Source: Donghicola mangrovi (lineage in GTDB: Bacteria; Pseudomonadota; Alphaproteobacteria; Rhodobacterales; Rhodobacteraceae). Taken from it: DNA of 64,000 nt. The notes below the pieces were generated by a model, which was given only the letters and a program-made list of their open reading frames with translations, was not told the origin of the DNA and did no database searches. Where the stretch lies: positions 372,001 to 436,000 of the forward strand of contig NZ_JABCJE010000003.1 in the NCBI RefSeq assembly GCF_013377535.1, read 5' to 3'. Shown piece by piece: positions 1-8,748 of the stretch; positions within the stretch are counted from its first letter, which is position 1; each line of letters opens with the position of its first letter. A program made the translations under genes and the position numbers.

Positions 1-530
1 TCTTCGGCCAGATACATGACCGAGGCTTCCAGAGCGGCTTTGGCCACGCCCATGACGTTGTAGTGGGGCATCACCTGCTCTGCACCGTAGTAGGTCAGGG
101 TCACGGCGCTGCCGCCTTCGGTCATCAGCTTTTCCGCGCGCTGCATGACAGCGGTGAAGGAATAGACCGAGATGTCCATGGTCATGGTGAAGTTGCCGCG
201 GGTGGTGTCCACGTAACGGCCGCGCAGCTCGTTCTTGTCCGAGAAGCCGATGGCGTGGACTACAAAGTCCAGCTTACCCCATTTTGCTTCGAGCTCGGCG
301 AAGAGGGCGTCGATCGAGGCCTCGTCATTCACGTCGCAGGGCAGGACAATGTTCGAGCCCAGTTGTTCGGCCAGAGGCTGCACGCGCTTCAGTAGCGCCT
401 CGCCCTGATAGGAGAACGCCAGTTCCGCGCCTGCGTCTGCGCAAGCCTGGGCAATGCCCCATGCGATCGACTTGTCGTTCGCCAGGCCCATAATCAGGCC
501 ACGCTTGCCGGCCATCAGTGCTGTTGACAT
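1..530 (-). CDS. fabI: Enoyl-[acyl-carrier-protein] reductase [NADH], 3' end outside window
   Basis: Catalyses the last, NADH-dependent reduction of each elongation cycle of cytoplasmic type II fatty-acid synthesis. Only the first 176 residues are present; the gene runs off the left edge. It is a short-chain dehydrogenase-type fold with an N-terminal nucleotide-binding stretch (GLIMGLANDKSIAWGIA, residues 11-27) of the divergent FabI type. The catalytic Tyr-x6-Lys pair is seen as Tyr157 and Lys164 in YNVMGVAK, and a second conserved Tyr lies at 147/148. The start is the ATG at 528-530, preceded on the minus strand by a GGGGGAT-like ribosome site. It diverges from pdxH across about 109 bp. Confidence 0.95.
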   Translation of the reverse strand, partial: MSTALMAGKRGLIMGLANDKSIAWGIAQACADAGAELAFSYQGEALLKRVQPLAEQLGSNIVLPCDVNDEASIDALFAELEAKWGKLDFVVHAIGFSDKNELRGRYVDTTRGNFTMTMDISVYSFTAVMQRAEKLMTEGGSAVTLTYYGAEQVMPHYNVMGVAKAALEASVMYLAE

Positions 531-567
531 GAGGTATCCCCCGCTCAAATCTTTGGATTGTTGATGT

Positions 568-596
568 CGTTTAGGCGATTGGCGAGTGTGCATCAA
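568..596 (-). promoter_or_regulatory. Candidate sigma-70 promoter for fabI
   Basis: On the minus strand TTGATG (591-596) is followed by 17 bp and TAAACG (568-573), about 38 bp before the fabI start. The -35 element and spacing are good; the -10 is only a partial match. Inferred from sequence alone. Confidence 0.4.
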
Positions 597-639
597 GGCA
601 CTACTAGGACGTGAACACGTGTGGGTGAAGGGATAGACC

Positions 640-1254
640 ATGGATGATCAGGAACACCGCAGCGGAATTTTCGCGGGGGATGATCCGTTCGAGATTGCGC
701 AGCGCTGGCTGACCGAGGCCGAAGGGACCGAGATCAACGACCCGAACGCCATCGCCTTGGCCACTGCCGATGCGGACGGGCTGCCGAACGTGCGGATGGT
801 CCTGCTGAAGGAAATCGAACCCGCCGCCTTCGTCTTCTATACCAACTACGAGAGCGCCAAGGGCCAGGAGATCGCCGCCACCGGCAAGGCCGCCTTTGTC
901 ATGCACTGGAAAAGCCTGCGCCGTCAGATCCGCGTCCGCGGTCTGGTCGAGCGCGAAGATGGTCCGCAGGCGGATGCCTACTATGCGTCACGCTCGCTAA
1001 AGAGCCGTCTGGGGGCGTGGGCCTCGCAGCAGTCGCGCCCGTTGGCGACCCGTGGGGCACTGATGGCAGAAGTTGCAAAGGTAACTGCTTTGAAGGGTCC
1101 GAATCCTGCCCGTCCGCCATACTGGGGTGGGTTCCGAATCAATCCTTTAGAGATCGAATTTTGGGCAGACGGGGCCTTCCGTTTGCATGACCGATTCCAA
1201 TGGAAACGCGACAATTTAAACGAAAAATGGTCGGTTTCGCGACTAAATCCCTGA
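640..1254 (+). CDS. pdxH: Pyridoxamine 5'-phosphate oxidase
   Basis: FMN-dependent cytoplasmic oxidase that converts pyridoxamine or pyridoxine 5'-phosphate to pyridoxal 5'-phosphate, the last step and salvage step of vitamin B6 synthesis. The 204 residues match the usual family length. An N-terminal FMN-binding split-barrel region contains VRMVLLKE and [10 protein letters not shown], and the C-terminal dimerisation/FMN signature is seen in the last 30 residues, from RLHDRF to the terminal RLNP. The ATG at 640 follows a GGTGAAGGGA ribosome site. pdxA, another B6 gene, lies 20 kb away in this window. Downstream about 120 bp of AT-richer DNA separate it from the cold-shock gene. Confidence 0.95.
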   Translation: MDDQEHRSGIFAGDDPFEIAQRWLTEAEGTEINDPNAIALATADADGLPNVRMVLLKEIEPAAFVFYTNYESAKGQEIAATGKAAFVMHWKSLRRQIRVRGLVEREDGPQADAYYASRSLKSRLGAWASQQSRPLATRGALMAEVAKVTALKGPNPARPPYWGGFRINPLEIEFWADGAFRLHDRFQWKRDNLNEKWSVSRLNP

Positions 1255-1295
1255 AAATCGACTGCGATACAAAAAACAGTCTGTTGCTACGACAT

Positions 1296-1325
1296 TTGTG
1301 CAAAATCTTTGGGGTTGCATGTTAC
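1296..1325 (+). promoter_or_regulatory. Weak candidate promoter for the cold-shock gene
   Basis: TTGTGC (1296-1301), an 18-bp gap and TGTTAC (1320-1325) lie in the AT-richer gap after pdxH. If real, transcription would begin near 1332. That would exclude the upstream in-frame TTG at 1309 and support the GTG at 1378 as the start of the next gene. Low certainty. Confidence 0.3.
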
Positions 1326-1377
1326 AAGAACCCGCATCACAACTGATGGCGTTGGGGAAATTTTTGGAAATGATGCT

Positions 1378-1911
1378 GTGAACGGAGAAAAGAGTGGCCG
1401 TCGCGTTGTAGGCCACGTGAAATGGTTCGATCCTGCCAAGGGGTTTGGCTTTGTCGTAGCACACGAGGGCGGAGCAGATATTCTGCTTCATGCAAATGTC
1501 CTGCGTAACTTTGGTCAGAGTTCAGTTGCAGATGGCGCGGGCATCGAGATCCTCGCGCAAGAGACGCAGCGTGGGGTTCAGGCGGTTGCCGTGTTGGCGA
1601 TCGAGCCCCCGAGCACCGCAAGCGCCGTCGCCTTGGCCGACTTCGAGGAAATGGACCCCGAAGTGATCGCCTCTGCCGAGCTGGTTCCTGCACGGGTGAA
1701 GTGGTTCGACAAGGGCAAGGGCTTTGGCTTTGCCAACGTCTGGGGCCGCCCCGAAGATGTGTTCGTGCACATCGAGGTTCTGCGCCGCTCCGGTCTGGCG
1801 GACCTGCAACCCGGCGAGGCCGTGGGCCTGCGGGTGATCGAAGGCAAGCGCGGCCGCATGGCGACCGAAGTCTGCGCATGGGAAGCAGCGATGAGATCGA
1901 CTGCTGAATGA
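1378..1911 (+). CDS. Double cold-shock-domain protein
   Basis: A nucleic-acid binding protein with two CspA-type cold-shock domains in one chain, expected to bind single-stranded RNA or DNA in the cytoplasm. Domain 1 (about residues 10-75) carries [15 protein letters not shown]; domain 2 (about 104-170) carries [12 protein letters not shown] followed by DVFVHIEVL, the RNP1 and RNP2 motifs. They are joined by an acidic/Ala-rich linker. Tandem CSD proteins of about 180 residues are usual in Rhodobacterales, against about 70 for single-domain CspA. I chose GTG 1378, 6 bp after a GGAAAT-like site; the frame stays open upstream to a TTG at 1309. Its stop overlaps the next start as ATGA, so the two genes are probably translated together. 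Confidence 0.85.
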   Translation: MNGEKSGRRVVGHVKWFDPAKGFGFVVAHEGGADILLHANVLRNFGQSSVADGAGIEILAQETQRGVQAVAVLAIEPPSTASAVALADFEEMDPEVIASAELVPARVKWFDKGKGFGFANVWGRPEDVFVHIEVLRRSGLADLQPGEAVGLRVIEGKRGRMATEVCAWEAAMRSTAE

Positions 1912-2375
1912 AAAATCTGGGTTGGGCCGTTTTCCTGAGTGTTCTCGCTGGCCCGCTCTTTGCAGAGTGCTCTGACTCGCGGGTGAACCTGCGTGGCGAC
2001 TGGGGCACCGCATCCTTCTCAATCGAAATTGCCGATGATGACGCCGAGCGGTCGCTGGGTCTGATGCATCGTGAGCATATGCCATCTTCGCACGGGATGC
2101 TGTTCGTCTATGACCGCGCGCAGCCTGTGTCGTTCTGGATGCGCAATACGCTGATCCCGCTGGACCTACTGTATGTTGATGCCACTGGCACCGTACAAGA
2201 AGTTCACGAAAACGCCCGCCCATTGGATGAGACACCGATCCGCTCGACGGGGCCGCGTCTCGCTGTGCTAGAAATCAACGGTGGCCTGTCGCACGCGATG
2301 GGGATCACTGTGGGCACCCAATTGCAGCATTCCGCCTTTGGGGCAGAGGCTGCGTGGCCTTGCAGCGCAAAATAA
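1908..2375 (+). CDS. DUF192 family exported protein
   Basis: A 155-residue protein of the DUF192 family, a small beta-rich fold of unknown biochemical role. Residues 1-19 form a typical Sec signal peptide ending LFA, so the mature protein should be periplasmic. Family landmarks are [12 protein letters not shown] (about 48-59), GMLFVYD, and [18 protein letters not shown] (about 74-91). The start overlaps the stop of the cold-shock gene by 4 bp, indicating one operon. Linkage of DUF192 to a cold-shock gene is, from memory, recurrent in Rhodobacteraceae. No catalytic function can be assigned. Confidence 0.85.
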   Translation: MKNLGWAVFLSVLAGPLFAECSDSRVNLRGDWGTASFSIEIADDDAERSLGLMHREHMPSSHGMLFVYDRAQPVSFWMRNTLIPLDLLYVDATGTVQEVHENARPLDETPIRSTGPRLAVLEINGGLSHAMGITVGTQLQHSAFGAEAAWPCSAK

Positions 2376-2425
2376 TCCAAATCGCTCTTTTCTTTGTCGT
2401 TTCTTCGGACTAGGAAGGGGCAAGT

Positions 2426-2502
2426 CGGGGTGTAGCGCAGCCTGGTAGCGCGTCTGTTTTGGGTACAGAAGGCCGTGAGTTCGAATCTCGCCTCCCCGAC
2501 CA
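2426..2502 (+). tRNA. tRNA-Pro (anticodon UGG)
   Basis: A 77-nt cloverleaf with the CCA encoded (2500-2502). Acceptor arm 2426-2432 pairs with 2492-2498 apart from one T-T opposition at the sixth pair. The anticodon stem TCTGT/ACAGA encloses loop TTTGGGT, giving anticodon TGG for proline CCA codons. The T arm GTGAG/CTCGC encloses TTCGAAT. The D arm has the usual AGCGCAG...GGTAGCGC form. It stands alone, 50 bp after the DUF192 stop. Confidence 0.96.
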
Positions 2503-2904
2503 CTTTCACCACAATTTGCCGTTTCACTGATTCCAAAATGATACTGCTGGATTCGCAGTCACTTTTGGAAAGCGTTAACAAAACAAAGCCATTTGTTAAC
2601 CTTTGGCCTTGCCACAAATGCCGAGTCCGCAAGTGAGGCGGGTAACATTTCCCCTACATCGATCTATCATCCGGTTAACAAAACTATCCTTTTGGGAGCG
2701 CGTTTAAGTTGTCCGTCTTTTGCGCAAATTGGGGATAACTTTAAGGCCACCTGCGTAATCCTGCGTGAATTAAGGGAAAATTGAATTCGTTACTATTTTG
2801 CCTAACTGGGGATTAACGGTTGCATGAATCACCGCCCTTCACGGGCCTGTGAAAACGGCCTGCGATGCAACCCTAAATGTGGAAATAGGTCGGTAAAAAA
2901 TCCG
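2503..2904. other. Non-coding AT-rich gap between tRNA-Pro and the nrdJ promoter, with GTTAACAAA repeats
   Basis: About 400 bp without a convincing gene; base composition is clearly more AT-rich than the surroundings. GTTAACAAA at 2574-2582 and TTTGTTAAC at 2592-2600 form a perfect 9-bp inverted repeat with a 9-bp spacer. The 11-mer GTTAACAAAAC recurs exactly 100 bp later (2674-2684). A 63-codon open frame at 2593-2784 lacks a good ribosome site and recognisable features and is not called. The repeats may be protein-binding sites; no regulator can be named. Confidence 0.5.
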
Positions 2905-2933
2905 TTGACCATGTAGTTGTCCCTACGCCAGAT
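2905..2933 (+). promoter_or_regulatory. Candidate nrdJ promoter
   Basis: TTGACC (2905-2910), a 17-bp spacer and CCAGAT (2928-2933). The -35 is strong for alphaproteobacteria; the -10 is weak (3 of 6). The first NrdR-like box overlaps the -10, which would suit repression. It would leave a leader of nearly 180 nt containing a perfect 7-bp hairpin (CGATTCC 2995-3001 / GGAATCG 3011-3017). Confidence 0.4.
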
Positions 2934-2969
2934 TGTGGTGGCAATCACAAGTCGCACTACATTTGGTGG
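2923..2969 (+). promoter_or_regulatory. Two candidate NrdR boxes upstream of nrdJ
   Basis: Read against the known NrdR consensus (acaCwAtATaTwGtgt), GCACTACATTTGGTGG at 2954-2969 matches 11 of 16 positions, and CTACGCCAGATTGTGG at 2923-2938 matches about 9. Their starts are 31 bp apart, the three-helical-turn spacing typical of paired NrdR sites. NrdR is the ATP/dATP-sensing repressor of ribonucleotide reductase genes. The identification is by eye; individual matches are moderate and the spacing carries much of the weight. Confidence 0.5.
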
Positions 2970-3119
2970 CAGTGAGGCGGACAGGCACTGTGGGCGATTC
3001 CGGGTCTTTGGGAATCGGGAAACCACGCGAAAGCCAATAAAAAACGTAACAGAGCGGCCTTGCGCCGAAGCCTGCCAATTTGGCGGGACGACTAGATTTT
3101 GCCGGAGACGGGGCACCAC

Positions 3120-6100
3120 ATGAAGATCGAACGCAAATTCACCAAAGCCGGACAGGACGCCTATGCCGAGCTGGAATTCGTGCTTACTACTTCCGAGATC
3201 CGCAACCCTGACGGGACTGTGGTGTTCAAACTCGACGAAGTGGAGGTCCCGGCCAAGTGGAGCCAGGTCGCCAGCGATGTGATTGCCCAGAAATACTTCC
3301 GTAAGGCGGGCGTGCCTTCGGCAACCAAGCCCGTGCGCGAAAAGGGCGTGCCGGAATTCCTGTGGCGCTCGGTCCCCGCAGAGGGCGCCGAAATGGGCGG
3401 CGAGACCAGCGCCAAGCAGGTGTTTGACCGTCTGGCGGGCGCCTGGACCTATTGGGGCTGGAAGGGTGGGTACTTTACCACCGAAGAGGACGCGCAGACC
3501 TATTTCGACGAGATGCGCTATATGCTGGCCCGCCAGATGGCCGCGCCGAACAGCCCCCAGTGGTTCAACACCGGCCTGCATTGGGCGTACGGCATCGACG
3601 GCCCCAGCCAGGGGCACTTCTACGTCGATTACCAGACCGGAAAGCTGGTCAAGTCGAACTCGGCCTATGAACATCCGCAGCCCCATGCCTGCTTTATCCA
3701 GTCGGTCAGCGATGATCTGGTGAACGAAGGCGGCATCATGGACCTGTGGGTCCGCGAGGCGCGTCTTTTCAAATACGGCTCGGGCACCGGCACCAACTTC
3801 AGCAGCCTGCGCGGCGAGGGCGAGAAGCTGTCGGGCGGCGGCAAATCGTCGGGCCTGATGGGCTTCCTCAAGATCGGCGACCGTGCGGCTGGCGCGATCA
3901 AGTCGGGCGGCACCACTCGCCGCGCGGCCAAGATGGTGATCTGTGACGCCGATCACCCCGATATCGAGGAATTCATCAACTGGAAGGTCAAGGAAGAGCA
4001 GAAGGTTGCCAGCATCGTCGCCGGCTCCAAGATGCACGAGGCCCGGCTGAACGAGATTTTTGCAGCTATCCGCCAGTGGGATGGCTGCACCGAGGACGCT
4101 GTTGATCCGGCAAAAAATGACGCGCTGAAGGCCGCCATTCGCGGTGCCAAACGGAACGCGATCCCCGAGACCTATGTGAAGCGCGTGCTGGACTATGCCA
4201 AGCAGGGCTACACCAGCATCGAATTCCCGACCTACAACACCGATTGGGACAGCGAGGCTTATGCCAGCGTGTCCGGCCAGAACTCGAATAACTCGGTCCG
4301 TGTGACTGATGCCTTCCTGCAGGCGGTCAAGGATGATGCGGATTGGGAACTGCTGCGCCGCACTGATGGCAAAGTCGCCAAGACCATCAAAGCCCGCGAC
4401 CTGTGGGAGCAGATCGGTCACGCAGCTTGGGCCTGCGCCGATCCGGGCATCCAGTACCACGACACGGTCAACGCGTGGCACACTTGCCCCGAGGACGGGC
4501 AGATCCGCGGCTCGAACCCGTGCTCGGAATACATGTTCCTTGACGATACCGCGTGTAACCTCGCGTCGATGAACCTGCTGCAGTTCTACAAGGACGGTCA
4601 GTTCCAGGTCGAAAACTACATGCACGCCTCGCGTCTGTGGACCCTGACGCTGGAGATCAGCGTGATGATGGCGCAGTTCCCGTCCAAGGAAATCGCGCAG
4701 CTGTCCTATGACTTCCGCACCTTGGGTCTGGGCTATGCCAACATTGGCGGTCTGCTGATGCAGATGGGTCTGGGCTATGACAGTGCCGAAGGGCGTGCGA
4801 TGGCTGCCAGCCTGACCGCGATCATGACCGGCGTGGCCTATGCGACCTCGGCCGAGGTGGCGGGCGAGTTGGGGACCTTCCCCGGCTATCAGCGCAACGC
4901 GGCGCACATGCTGCGGGTCATCCGCAACCACCGCAACGCGGCCCACGGCAATGCCGACGGCTACGAGGCGCTGGCCGTCAAGCCGATCCCGCTGGACATC
5001 GCCAACTGCCCCGATCCGCGCCTGACCGCCATCGCGGCCGCCTGCTGGGACGAGGCTCTGCGCCTTGGGGAGCAGCACGGATACCGCAACGCGCAGGCCA
5101 CGGTGATCGCGCCCACGGGCACCATCGGTCTGGTTATGGACTGCGACACCACCGGCATCGAGCCCGACTTCGCGCTGGTGAAATTCAAGAAGTTGGCCGG
5201 TGGCGGCTACTTCAAGATCATCAACCGCTCGGTTCCCAGCGCGCTGGAAAAGCTGGGCTATAGCTCTGCCCAGATCGAAGAGATCATCGCCTATGCGGTC
5301 GGTCACGGCAGCCTTGGCAACGCGCCGGGCGTGAACCACACCAGCCTGATCGGCCACGGCTTTGGCAATGCAGAGCTGGAAAAGATCGAGACCGCGCTGG
5401 AAACGGCCTTCGACATCCGCTTCGTGTTCAATCAGTGGACGCTGGGGGAAACCTTCTGCAAGGACGTGCTGGGTATTCCCGCGCCCAAGCTGGTGGACCC
5501 GACCTTCGACCTGCTGCGCCACCTTGGCTACACCAAAGCCGAGATTGATGCCGCCAACGATCACGTCTGCGGGACCATGACGCTGGAGGGTGCGCCGCAC
5601 CTGAAGCCCGAGCACCTGAACGTGTTCGACTGCGCCAACCCCTGCGGCAAGAAGGGCAAGCGTTACCTGAGCGTCGAAAGCCACATCCGCATGATGGCCG
5701 CCGCGCAAAGCTTTATCTCGGGTGCGATCTCCAAGACCGTGAACATGCCCAACGACGCCACCATCGAGGACTGCCAGAAGGCCTACGAGCTATCGTGGGA
5801 ACTGGGGGTCAAGGCGAACGCGCTTTACCGTGACGGCTCGAAGCTGAGCCAGCCTTTGGCCGCCGCGCTGGTCGAGGATGATGACGAGGCCGCAGAGGTG
5901 CTGGAAACCGGCACCCCACAGGAAAAGGTCGCCTTCATCGCCGAGAAGATCGTCGAGAAGGTCATCGTCAAGGAAATCGCCCGCACCCAGCGCACCAAGC
6001 TGCCCGAGCGCCGCAAGGGCTACACCCAGAAAGCCGTCGTGGGCGGTCACAAGGTGTACCTGCGGACCGGTGAATATGGCGACGGCTCCTTGGGCGAGAT

Positions 6101-6758
6101 CTTCATCGACATGCACAAAGAGGGTGCCGGCTTCCGCGCGATGATGAACAACTTTGCCATCGCGGTGTCGGTCGGTCTGCAATACGGCGTGCCGCTGGAA
6201 GAGTTCGTGGATGCCTTCACCTTTACCAAGTTCGAACCCTCGGGGTTGGTGCAGGGCAACGACAGCATCAAGAACGCGACCTCGATCCTGGACTACATCT
6301 TCCGCGAGCTGGCGGTCAGCTATCTGGATCGCACCGATCTGGCGCATATCAAGCCCCAAGGCGCGTCTTTCGACGATCTGCATCGCAACGACGAGCAGGG
6401 CCAGAAGAACTTCCGCGAGGTGCCGAACAGCCGTGGAAACGACCCGCTGCACGTGCTGCGCCAGATCAGTTCGACCGGTTATCTACGTAAACGGGTCCCC
6501 GCAGATCTGGTTGCATTGCAAACAGGCGGACATATCCACAGCGAATCCGTTGACTCCAAAACTGAGTCACTTCAAGCCCTTACAACTCTGGTGTCAGAGT
6601 CCGACTCAGCCCCGGCTGGGGGAATCGACGCACGGGCAAAGGCAAAGATGCAGGGCTACGAAGGCGAAGCCTGCGGTGATTGTGGGAATTACACTCTCGT
6701 CCGCAACGGCACCTGCATGAAGTGTAACACCTGCGGCGCGACAAGCGGATGCAGTTAA
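3120..6758 (+). CDS. nrdJ: Adenosylcobalamin-dependent (class II) ribonucleotide reductase
   Basis: Reduces ribonucleotides to deoxyribonucleotides using a radical generated from adenosylcobalamin, so no oxygen or second subunit is needed. The 1212-residue length is that of the large alphaproteobacterial NrdJ. The thiyl-radical site lies in SNPCSEYMF with Cys468 and its Asn and Glu partners. The redox pair is Cys191 (in HACF) and Cys479, which sits 11 residues after the radical Cys as in characterised class II enzymes. A phosphate-binding APTGTIG stretch follows. The last 30 residues hold clustered Cys motifs (CGDCG, CMKCNTC, SGCS), expected for the swinging C-terminal thiol tail and a zinc site. 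The ATG at 3120 follows GGAGACGGGG; an in-frame TTG at 3099 is less likely. Confidence 0.97.
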   Translation: MKIERKFTKAGQDAYAELEFVLTTSEIRNPDGTVVFKLDEVEVPAKWSQVASDVIAQKYFRKAGVPSATKPVREKGVPEFLWRSVPAEGAEMGGETSAKQVFDRLAGAWTYWGWKGGYFTTEEDAQTYFDEMRYMLARQMAAPNSPQWFNTGLHWAYGIDGPSQGHFYVDYQTGKLVKSNSAYEHPQPHACFIQSVSDDLVNEGGIMDLWVREARLFKYGSGTGTNFSSLRGEGEKLSGGGKSSGLMGFLKIGDRAAGAIKSGGTTRRAAKMVICDADHPDIEEFINWKVKEEQKVASIVAGSKMHEARLNEIFAAIRQWDGCTEDAVDPAKNDALKAAIRGAKRNAIPETYVKRVLDYAKQGYTSIEFPTYNTDWDSEAYASVSGQNSNNSVRVTDAFLQAVKDDADWELLRRTDGKVAKTIKARDLWEQIGHAAWACADPGIQYHDTVNAWHTCPEDGQIRGSNPCSEYMFLDDTACNLASMNLLQFYKDGQFQVENYMHASRLWTLTLEISVMMAQFPSKEIAQLSYDFRTLGLGYANIGGLLMQMGLGYDSAEGRAMAASLTAIMTGVAYATSAEVAGELGTFPGYQRNAAHMLRVIRNHRNAAHGNADGYEALAVKPIPLDIANCPDPRLTAIAAACWDEALRLGEQHGYRNAQATVIAPTGTIGLVMDCDTTGIEPDFALVKFKKLAGGGYFKIINRSVPSALEKLGYSSAQIEEIIAYAVGHGSLGNAPGVNHTSLIGHGFGNAELEKIETALETAFDIRFVFNQWTLGETFCKDVLGIPAPKLVDPTFDLLRHLGYTKAEIDAANDHVCGTMTLEGAPHLKPEHLNVFDCANPCGKKGKRYLSVESHIRMMAAAQSFISGAISKTVNMPNDATIEDCQKAYELSWELGVKANALYRDGSKLSQPLAAALVEDDDEAAEVLETGTPQEKVAFIAEKIVEKVIVKEIARTQRTKLPERRKGYTQKAVVGGHKVYLRTGEYGDGSLGEIFIDMHKEGAGFRAMMNNFAIAVSVGLQYGVPLEEFVDAFTFTKFEPSGLVQGNDSIKNATSILDYIFRELAVSYLDRTDLAHIKPQGASFDDLHRNDEQGQKNFREVPNSRGNDPLHVLRQISSTGYLRKRVPADLVALQTGGHIHSESVDSKTESLQALTTLVSESDSAPAGGIDARAKAKMQGYEGEACGDCGNYTLVRNGTCMKCNTCGATSGCS

Positions 6759-6893
6759 CCGCAGGGGCGCTCTGATCGCCCCGCCGCGCGGGTGTGATGA
6801 AGAGGCAAAAGGGCAGGGCACCCACGGGGGGCCTTGCGTAAGAAACAACAGGGTGAGGGTCGGCGCTGATCGACCCCATGAAAGAAGAGACAG

Positions 6894-7157
6894 ATGCAGT
6901 TGGTTTTTGATATCGCCGGACATGCCTGTGTTGCAGAGCGCGTGGAAATGCGCGGCAACACCATCGAGGCCGAATTCGCCGCTGACGCCGAAGGCTTTCT
7001 GGCCGAGGCACTGGACGACCGCATGGTTGTTCTGCTCAGCGATGATGGTGGCCGGATGGCAGTGACCTATTCGGTGCTTGATTACTTTACCAACGGCGGC
7101 GGTGCGTGCACCGCGACGTTCTCGGTCAATGCGGCCTCGCGCCGGGTATTGCACTGA
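6894..7157 (+). CDS. Conserved hypothetical protein, 87 residues
   Basis: A small soluble protein with no signal peptide or membrane segment. It has a GAAGAGA ribosome site and codon use like its neighbours, so it is probably real. It begins with a beta-strand-like MQLVFDIAG and is acidic in the middle; two Cys (in HACVAERV and GGACTATF) are not in a metal-binding spacing. It follows nrdJ by 135 bp on the same strand; whether it is cotranscribed is unclear. I do not recognise the family and assign no function. Confidence 0.65.
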   Translation: MQLVFDIAGHACVAERVEMRGNTIEAEFAADAEGFLAEALDDRMVVLLSDDGGRMAVTYSVLDYFTNGGGACTATFSVNAASRRVLH

Positions 7158-7345
7158 GAACAAACAGAGTCCGCAAGAGCCTTTGAATGGCATCTGCGGT
7201 TAGGGCAACGACCCACACCACAGCGTTCCGGAGCGGATGCGTTCGCTCCTACACGCGAAACGGGACGCAGGCAAAAACTCAAACGGGCGGTAATATAATG
7301 AGCCCGGTTTCGCGAACCTTGGGGGTGCTTCGGCACCCCCTTTTT
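7158..7345 (+). other. Intergenic segment with inverted repeats ending in a terminator; possible 3' UTR or small RNA
   Basis: Between the 87-residue gene and the pqi operon. It contains GAGCG...CGCTC near 7231-7248, CGCGAAAC (7254-7261) pairing with GTTTCGCG (7307-7314), and then the strong terminator at 7321. Such ordered pairing far from the preceding stop codon is compatible with a structured 3' UTR or an independent small RNA. I could not find a convincing promoter inside it. Confidence 0.35.
7321..7345 (+). terminator. Rho-independent terminator
   Basis: GGGGGTGC (7321-7328), loop TTCG and GCACCCCC (7333-7340) form a perfect 8-bp stem with a stable UUCG tetraloop, followed by TTTTT. It isolates the pqi operon from upstream transcription. 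Confidence 0.93.
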
Positions 7346-7423
7346 CTTTGCGGCGGGTGGGGCAGGGCGTTGGTCGCATTGATTAACCGACCCTGACTTG
7401 TTTTGCTGCATTGCAATGACAAG

Positions 7424-7448
7424 TATAGGGACACCTGTTAACAGGTGT
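7424..7448 (+). promoter_or_regulatory. pqi operon start region: -10-like element and 18-bp perfect palindrome
   Basis: TATAGG (7424-7429) is directly followed by ACACCTGTTAACAGGTGT (7431-7448), a perfect 18-bp palindrome ending 2 bp before the ATG at 7451. Upstream TTGCTG (7403-7408) could be a -35 with a short 15-bp spacer. A dyad at the expected transcription start and over the ribosome site is the classic position for a repressor operator. The regulator is not encoded next door and is unknown. Confidence 0.55.
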
Positions 7449-7450
7449 GT

Positions 7451-8092
7451 ATGGTCAAGGATTTCGGGATGCCGCATCCACAACATTCGGGATACATCGT
7501 GTGCCCCCATTGTGATGCGCTGTTTGTGCAAAAGCAGCCCCAGTTCGGCGAGCGCGCCGTCTGCACCCGTTGCCGTACCGTGCTGATCGCGCCGCGCCGC
7601 AACGCCTTTATCCGCATTCTGGCGCTGTCGGTGACCAACCTTATTCTGGTGATCGCGGCGCTGTTCCTGCCGTTCCTTCAAATCAGCCGCGCGGGTTTCC
7701 ATAACGAGACCTCGGTGATGGATGCTGTGCTGGCCTTTTCTGACGGGCCGCTCTTTGTGCTGTCACTGGCGGTGGGGGCGCTGATCGTGCTGGTGCCGAT
7801 GATGCGCATGGTGCTGACGCTTTATGTGCTGGCTCCGATGGTGATGGGGCGCCCGCCCGCGCCGGGGGCCACCCGCGCCTTTCGCCTGTTCGAGGCGCTG
7901 AAGCCTTGGTCCATGGCCGAGATATTCGTGCTGGGTTGCGGGGTTGCGCTGGTCAAGGTGTCCGCCCTTGCGCAGGTCCATCTGGGGTCGGCCTTCTGGA
8001 TGATGGGCGTACTGGTGATCGTGGTTCTGCTACAGGACAACATGATGTGCCGCTGGTCCGTCTGGACCGCGCTGGAGAAACGCAAGGCATGA
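7451..8092 (+). CDS. pqiA: PqiA-family inner-membrane protein (first half)
   Basis: Integral membrane component of a Pqi/Let-type system that moves lipids between the inner and outer membranes. The N-terminal zinc ribbon has two CxxC pairs (CPHC and CTRC, about residues 17-41), followed by about four hydrophobic helices. E. coli PqiA is one chain of about 417 residues with two such units; here each unit is a separate gene, this one about 213 residues. I prefer ATG 7451; an in-frame GTG at 7445 is possible. The stop overlaps the next start as ATGA, giving tight coupling. Confidence 0.88.
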   Translation: MVKDFGMPHPQHSGYIVCPHCDALFVQKQPQFGERAVCTRCRTVLIAPRRNAFIRILALSVTNLILVIAALFLPFLQISRAGFHNETSVMDAVLAFSDGPLFVLSLAVGALIVLVPMMRMVLTLYVLAPMVMGRPPAPGATRAFRLFEALKPWSMAEIFVLGCGVALVKVSALAQVHLGSAFWMMGVLVIVVLLQDNMMCRWSVWTALEKRKA

Positions 8093-8748
8093 GCGATCAC
8101 CCCGATATCCGGTCCGCCCGTGACTGTGGCCTCTTGGCCTGTACCCGCTGCGGGGCCGTCTGGTCGATGCAGGACGAGGGCGCCAAGTGTGACCGCTGCA
8201 GCCATGTCCTTCAGTCGCGGGACACCAAATCGTTGCAGCGGGTCTGGGCTTGGTGGGTGGCGGCGCTGATGGCCTATATCCCCGCCAATCTGGAACCCAT
8301 GCTGCGCACCCGAACGCTGGTCGCCGAAACCGAGTCTACCATCGTCGAGGGCGCGTTCGAGCTGATCCACCACGGGGATATTCCGGTGGCGCTGATCATC
8401 CTGATTGCCTCGGTCGGGATTCCGGTCGCGAAGTTCGGGGCCATTGCCTATCTTGCGCTGTCGGTGAACCGGCAGGCGCGGCTGTCGGCCCATCGCCGCC
8501 AGCACCTGTATGAACTGGTCGAATACATCGGACGCTGGTCCATGATCGACGTTTTCGTGGTCGCCATTCTGTCTGCGCTGGTGCAGTTGAATGTGGCGGC
8601 TCAAATCTCTCCGGGGCCAGCGGCGCTGACCTTTGCCCTGTCGGTGATCTTTACCATGCTGTCAGCCCAGAGCTTTGACAGCCGGATGATCTGGGACTCC
8701 GACACCGCCCCTGACGCCCCCGTAACGAAAGAGACCCATCGTGAGTGA
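8089..8748 (+). CDS. pqiA: PqiA-family inner-membrane protein (second half)
   Basis: Second PqiA unit, 219 residues: a zinc-ribbon-like head with CTRC and CDRC (about residues 18-41), then about four transmembrane helices with the family patterns AYIPANLEPML and SIGRWSMID-like EYIGRWSMIDVFVV. It probably pairs with the product of the preceding gene to make the equivalent of a full PqiA. It starts inside the previous stop (ATGA) and ends 8 bp inside pqiB, so all four genes form one transcription unit. A longer open frame reaches back to 7906 but lies inside the first pqiA. Confidence 0.88.
   Translation: MSDHPDIRSARDCGLLACTRCGAVWSMQDEGAKCDRCSHVLQSRDTKSLQRVWAWWVAALMAYIPANLEPMLRTRTLVAETESTIVEGAFELIHHGDIPVALIILIASVGIPVAKFGAIAYLALSVNRQARLSAHRRQHLYELVEYIGRWSMIDVFVVAILSALVQLNVAAQISPGPAALTFALSVIFTMLSAQSFDSRMIWDSDTAPDAPVTKETHRE

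Noticed and set aside
2593-2784. A 63-codon open frame in the tRNA/nrdJ gap
   Set aside because: AT-rich with non-coding codon use and no ribosome site.
2905-3119. Cobalamin riboswitch before nrdJ
   Set aside because: I looked for the B12-box core pattern because the enzyme uses B12; the conserved core and spacing are not present on the plus strand.
2829-5708. A 959-codon open frame antisense to nrdJ
   Set aside because: Mirror of the nrdJ codon bias in GC-rich DNA; no ribosome site and a His/Gly/Ala-rich translation with no domain pattern.
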